Source of the DNA: Deltaproteobacteria bacterium
Lineage (GTDB): Bacteria; Desulfobacterota; Syntrophobacteria; BM002
DNA length: 64,000 bases
Assembly: GCA_019309045.1 (NCBI GenBank)
Contig: JAFDGZ010000001.1
Location: 80,843 to 144,842 of the forward strand
Reading direction: 5' to 3'
Part shown: positions 60,587-64,000 of the stretch, piece by piece
Numbering within the stretch: position 1 is the first letter of the stretch
Layout: each line of letters begins with the position of its first letter
Program-made: the position numbers and the translations under genes
The notes under the pieces: generated by a model
Database searches by the model: none
What the model saw: only the letters and a program-made list of their open reading frames with translations
What the model was told of the DNA's origin: nothing

Positions 60587-63500
60587 ATGGATAATTACAA
60601 GCAAATGCACTCGAGAGAAATGTTGCTAAATTCCCTGCATGCGGCAAGAATACTTATAAGAAAAGGGCTAATTTCGGATGCGCTCGACATTTATGAAAGG
60701 CTCATAGAACTCTATCCCGAGATATCTATAGATCTGCTCGCCGAAATTTATGAATATTATCAAAGCCTACCAAATAGAGATAGATACAACTTATACCAGG
60801 CGAGACTATTCGACTTTGCTCTCGGGCCAAACGACAGGATACTTGATATTGGCAGTGGCAATAATCCCTTCCCATATGCAACACATCATGCGGAAATTAC
60901 CTTGGAAAATGACAATTATGGCAGAGCCGGCATGCCTTTCAAGTATGTCCAAGGAAAACCTCTGATTGTTTGCTCCATCGAAAAACTGCCGTTTCAAGAT
61001 CAATCCTTTGATTTTGTCTACTGCTCTCATGTTCTGGAACATGTGGACGATCCAGCAACTGCCTGCGAGGAGTTAATGCGGGTATCGCGCAGAGGGTACA
61101 TTGAAACGCCTGCGCCCAGCAAAGACTTTTGGCTGAAAACAGCTGAAATAAGCAACCACAAGTGGAAGGTAGAGTACAAGAATGACACCCTCACATTTAC
61201 TGAATATGCGACCACAGAGCTGAAGGGAATAGGATCTGACATACTCTCCAGGATGCACTGCGCTCCAGAGACCAAGCGGGAAAAGGCATTTTCAGCCCTT
61301 GTCTATCTGAAATCTGCTGTACTCAACACTACGCTTCTCTGGAAGAACCGTTTTGCTTATGAGGTACGCAGACTGTCTCAAGACGTGAATGCCAGTGCCT
61401 CGCCAGGCACTCCAGCATCACTTGGTTTCTCTGTTAAATCAGTTAACACGTGCAGATCCGATAGCAGAGCAGCCACCACTGGAACTGGCAGGCCTGTTGC
61501 TCCGGGCAACAGGGGATTCACGAAAGGAATCCCTGTTGTTCTCATATGCTACAATCGACCGGAACATACGAGAAAAGTCCTGGCCTCATTGCGGAGCCAT
61601 AACATTCAGAATCTTTTCATCTTCTGCGACGGACCCAAGAATTCTTCTGACAATCAATCTGTCCGTGCTGTTCGCAGTCTCATAAATCAAATTGATTGGA
61701 CCAGGCCAAACGTAGTCGAGCGGCCTCACAACATTGGCCTGGCCAAGTCAATAATTTCCTCCGTGAGTCATGTGCTGTCGCAATACGACAGGATCATTTT
61801 GCTGGAAGACGATTGTGTGCCGCAAAAGTACTTCTTCGACTTTATGTATAAATGTCTCACCAGGTATGAAGACTATCATGAGGTATACGGCATCAGTGGC
61901 TATTCCATCCCAATCCCAGATAGAGTCCTCAGCAGTTACCCTTATGATATCTATTTTTTTCCCAGAATTGGCAGCTGGGGCTGGGCTACCTGGAAAAGGG
62001 CTTGGGAACAACTGGAGCCTGATCTGCGCCTGGCCTATGAAAAGGCTGTCAAGGACAATATTGACCTGGCGCAAGGAGGAACTGATATTCCGGTAATACT
62101 CAGGGATATCTTTGCCGGGGCTGCAAAAGATATCTGGACACTCAACTGGGTACTCACTGTCTATTTACACAAAGGCTATTATATCTACCCGACCATGTCT
62201 CACATTGAAAACATTGGCATGGATGGCACCGGGGTGCACTGCCCCAGCAGTACAAAGTTTTCCACAAGATATGCTGATCGTAAGCCTGAGCGATTTCCAG
62301 ACAAAGTGCAGTTGCACAGAGAGATCTGTCTCGAATTCAGGAAGCATTACGACATACCGCAACAAACATCCTGCAGGAGCAGCATACCCAGAAAACAGCG
62401 GAGAGCTGTTAGAATTGCTCATTTGTGCGCCCATGATTTTGGCGGCGCTGGCAAAGCCGCCTATCGGTTGCACACAGCTCTGCGCCACCGCGGGCTCGAT
62501 TCCACCCTGCTGGTGATAAACAAGCAAAGTCAAGACAGAAGTGTCAAGATACTGCCAGTGGACTATAGCAAATATCCTGTTGACTGCGTTGATTCACCCA
62601 CTTTTTCGTCGCCTTTGTGGGCCCAACAATTGAGTCTATGGGCGAAACTGCTCAGACGTTACCCTCTGAAACAGCCGTCTCTGGAGATTTTCACAGACGC
62701 ACAATCTAATGTGCGCCTTCATATTCTCAAGGAAATTGAGTCTGCCGATATTATTCATCTTCACTGGGTGGCAGGAATCCTCGACTATAAAACCGCGGCA
62801 ATAGCTTTACAAAAAAAACCAGTGGTCTGGACTCTGCACGACATGAATCCGTTTACAGGTGGCTGCCATTATTCAGCCCGATGCGAAAAATACAAGACTG
62901 GCTGCAATGCATGCCCGCAACTGGGATCAACAGATAAGAACGATTTAGCACGATCAATCTGGCTGCAAAAATCATCCCTGTACAGGCAGATCGATCTCAC
63001 CCTGGTATCCCCCTCAGCATGGCTGCGGAATTGTGTGCAGCAATCACAGCTTCTGGCCAGATACCCGATTCGCGTCATTGCAAACGGCATATCAGTCGAT
63101 TCCTTCAAACCCTACGCTAAATCAGAAGCTAAAAGAAGAATTGCTGTCCCCGAATCAGCGTTTGTAGTGCTGTTTGGAGCAGACTCGGTCGCCAATGAAA
63201 GAAAAGGGTTTCAATATCTTTTGCAAGCTTTGGCCTCTCTTTCGTCTCTTCCGCGAGGAGCAGATATATTTCTGGCATTTTTTGGCCATGCTCCTCCTGA
63301 GTTTTCTTTGCCAGCGGGTTTACCTTTTCGCTATCTCGGGGTAATCCAAGAGGAAAAGGATCTGGCAATTGTTTACAGCGCTGCTGATGTCTTTCTGATT
63401 CCTTCCCTGGAGGACAATCTACCCAACACGGTGATGGAGGCTATGGCCTGCGGTACTCCAGTTGTAGGTTTCGACACTGGTGGCATCAGCGAGATGATCG

Positions 63501-64000
63501 AACACCAGCACACCGGCTACCTGGCAGAAAGCGGCAGTGTCTCCGGTCTGGTCGCAGGCATAGATTGGGCGTATAGACTGGGAGACCAGAAAACCAGAGT
63601 ATCGGAACAGTGCAGGCAAAAAGCAATGTCCTCATATGACCATCTAGCGCAGGCGGATGCATATTGCTCATTATATGAGGATCTCCTGGCTCGCCGTAAG
63701 TTATTTTCGTTAGAAGGCAAAAAAGATATGTACAGACAAGATAATCATTCTAGTTGCACTGTTTTTGACCACAGCAATAACAATAGCAATACGGGAAAAG
63801 TAACATTCGATAGCTATAACAGTTCATTTACTGCAAAAAAATCTCTTTCTGCCGAGAATAATATGAAACAGCAATCTGGCAATTCTCCTTTGTTGAGTAA
63901 CACAAGTGCTTGCTATCTCGTATCTGCCATAGTATCGACGTACAATTCTGAGAGTTTCCTGCCCGGTTGTCTCGAAGATCTTCTAGCTCAGACCATTGCC
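60587..64000 (+). CDS. Modular methyltransferase-glycosyltransferase, 3' end cut by window
   Basis: One uninterrupted frame of 1138 codons that runs off the window. Module 1 (about 20-230) is a class I SAM methyltransferase (RILDIGSGNNPFPYATHH, FDFVYCSHVLEHVDDP). Module 2 (about 312-590) is a GT-A glycosyltransferase (PVVLICYNRPEHTRK, FIFCDGP, the metal-binding ILLEDDCVPQKYF, GSWGWATWKRAW). Module 3 (about 606-1035) is a GT4 enzyme (HLCAHDFGGAGKAAYRLHTA, TLHDMNPFTGGCHY, cysteines in CEKYKTGCNACPQLG, PSLEDNLPNTVMEAMACGTP). After an Asn/Ser-rich linker a GT2 module starts (VSAIVSTYNSESFLPGCLED). It probably builds and methylates a surface or flagellin glycan; the target is inference. The ATG at 60587 lacks an obvious ribosome site; later ATGs at 60605 and 60617 are alternatives. 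Confidence 0.88.
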   Translation, partial: MDNYKQMHSREMLLNSLHAARILIRKGLISDALDIYERLIELYPEISIDLLAEIYEYYQSLPNRDRYNLYQARLFDFALGPNDRILDIGSGNNPFPYATHHAEITLENDNYGRAGMPFKYVQGKPLIVCSIEKLPFQDQSFDFVYCSHVLEHVDDPATACEELMRVSRRGYIETPAPSKDFWLKTAEISNHKWKVEYKNDTLTFTEYATTELKGIGSDILSRMHCAPETKREKAFSALVYLKSAVLNTTLLWKNRFAYEVRRLSQDVNASASPGTPASLGFSVKSVNTCRSDSRAATTGTGRPVAPGNRGFTKGIPVVLICYNRPEHTRKVLASLRSHNIQNLFIFCDGPKNSSDNQSVRAVRSLINQIDWTRPNVVERPHNIGLAKSIISSVSHVLSQYDRIILLEDDCVPQKYFFDFMYKCLTRYEDYHEVYGISGYSIPIPDRVLSSYPYDIYFFPRIGSWGWATWKRAWEQLEPDLRLAYEKAVKDNIDLAQGGTDIPVILRDIFAGAAKDIWTLNWVLTVYLHKGYYIYPTMSHIENIGMDGTGVHCPSSTKFSTRYADRKPERFPDKVQLHREICLEFRKHYDIPQQTSCRSSIPRKQRRAVRIAHLCAHDFGGAGKAAYRLHTALRHRGLDSTLLVINKQSQDRSVKILPVDYSKYPVDCVDSPTFSSPLWAQQLSLWAKLLRRYPLKQPSLEIFTDAQSNVRLHILKEIESADIIHLHWVAGILDYKTAAIALQKKPVVWTLHDMNPFTGGCHYSARCEKYKTGCNACPQLGSTDKNDLARSIWLQKSSLYRQIDLTLVSPSAWLRNCVQQSQLLARYPIRVIANGISVDSFKPYAKSEAKRRIAVPESAFVVLFGADSVANERKGFQYLLQALASLSSLPRGADIFLAFFGHAPPEFSLPAGLPFRYLGVIQEEKDLAIVYSAADVFLIPSLEDNLPNTVMEAMACGTPVVGFDTGGISEMIEHQHTGYLAESGSVSGLVAGIDWAYRLGDQKTRVSEQCRQKAMSSYDHLAQADAYCSLYEDLLARRKLFSLEGKKDMYRQDNHSSCTVFDHSNNNSNTGKVTFDSYNSSFTAKKSLSAENNMKQQSGNSPLLSNTSACYLVSAIVSTYNSESFLPGCLEDLLAQTIA

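Noticed and set aside
1..64000. CRISPR arrays, tRNA or rRNA genes, insertion sequences
   Set aside because: None seen. The only internal repetition is at protein level in the HEAT, TPR and PASTA genes, and no transposase or terminal inverted repeats were found.

Overview
The window is almost entirely a flagellar and motility locus from a Gram-negative bacterium, most likely a deltaproteobacterium (Desulfobacterota-like). The signs are a lipid-modified L-ring protein and a P-ring (outer membrane present), sigma-54 promoters in front of the structural flagellar operons, FlhF/FlhG (polar placement), CsrA-FliW, MotE and FliO-type genes, and cytoplasmic hybrid kinases typical of that group. The genus cannot be fixed from the sequence. 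Both ends are cut: rpe lacks its 3' end on the left and a very large glycosyltransferase gene runs off the right.

Layout. 1-6090 (minus): housekeeping genes def-fmt-rsmB-PASTA protein-rpe, with a HEAT-repeat lipoprotein upstream. 6346-15760: a signalling block of a diguanylate cyclase (plus), two cytoplasmic hybrid histidine kinases, an HDOD protein, an HDOD-GGDEF protein (minus) and a membrane-anchored PilZ protein (plus). 15845-25503 (minus): flgF-flgG-flgA-flgH-flgI-flgJ-flgN-flgK-flgL-csrA-fliW. 25703-42096 (minus): motA-motB-motB-fliL-fliM-fliN-fliO-fliP-fliQ-fliR-flhB-flhA-flhF-flhG-fliA-fliL paralogue-two small genes-fliK-like-fhlB. 42606-54426 (minus): flgB-flgC-fliE-fliF-fliG-fliH-fliI-fliJ-motE fusion-fliK-flgD-flgE. 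54770-59455 (minus): a sigma-54 activator, an AMIN/TPR periplasmic protein and a small membrane protein. 59677-64000 (plus): a small coiled-coil protein and a modular methyltransferase/glycosyltransferase.

Regulation read from the sequence. Eight sites fit the sigma-54 -24/-12 consensus (TGGCAC-N5-TTGC), each placed in front of a motility transcription unit: the diguanylate cyclase, PilZ protein, flgF operon, motA operon, flgB operon, the activator's own operon, the small coiled-coil gene and the giant glycosyltransferase. Two sites fit the sigma-28/FliA consensus: one in front of the HDOD gene, one in front of the glycosyltransferase, which therefore has tandem sigma-54 and sigma-28 promoters. 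The activator (54770-56125) has the GAFTGA loop needed to contact sigma-54, but its receiver domain has lost the phosphorylation residues. The simplest model is that this activator turns on the hook-basal body, export, stator and c-di-GMP genes, and FliA, made from the motA operon, turns on late genes.

Points that depart from a textbook flagellar locus: a MotE-like protein fused to an NTF2-like domain, a divergent second FliL, two tandem MotB proteins with one MotA, a second FliK-like protein paired with a stand-alone FlhB C-terminal domain, an AMIN/TPR protein co-transcribed with the regulator, and a glycosyltransferase of at least 1138 residues carrying methyltransferase, GT-A and GT4 modules and the start of a GT2 module. 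Flagellin, cap, FliS, FlgM and chemotaxis genes are not in the window. No rRNA, tRNA, CRISPR array or insertion sequence was seen.
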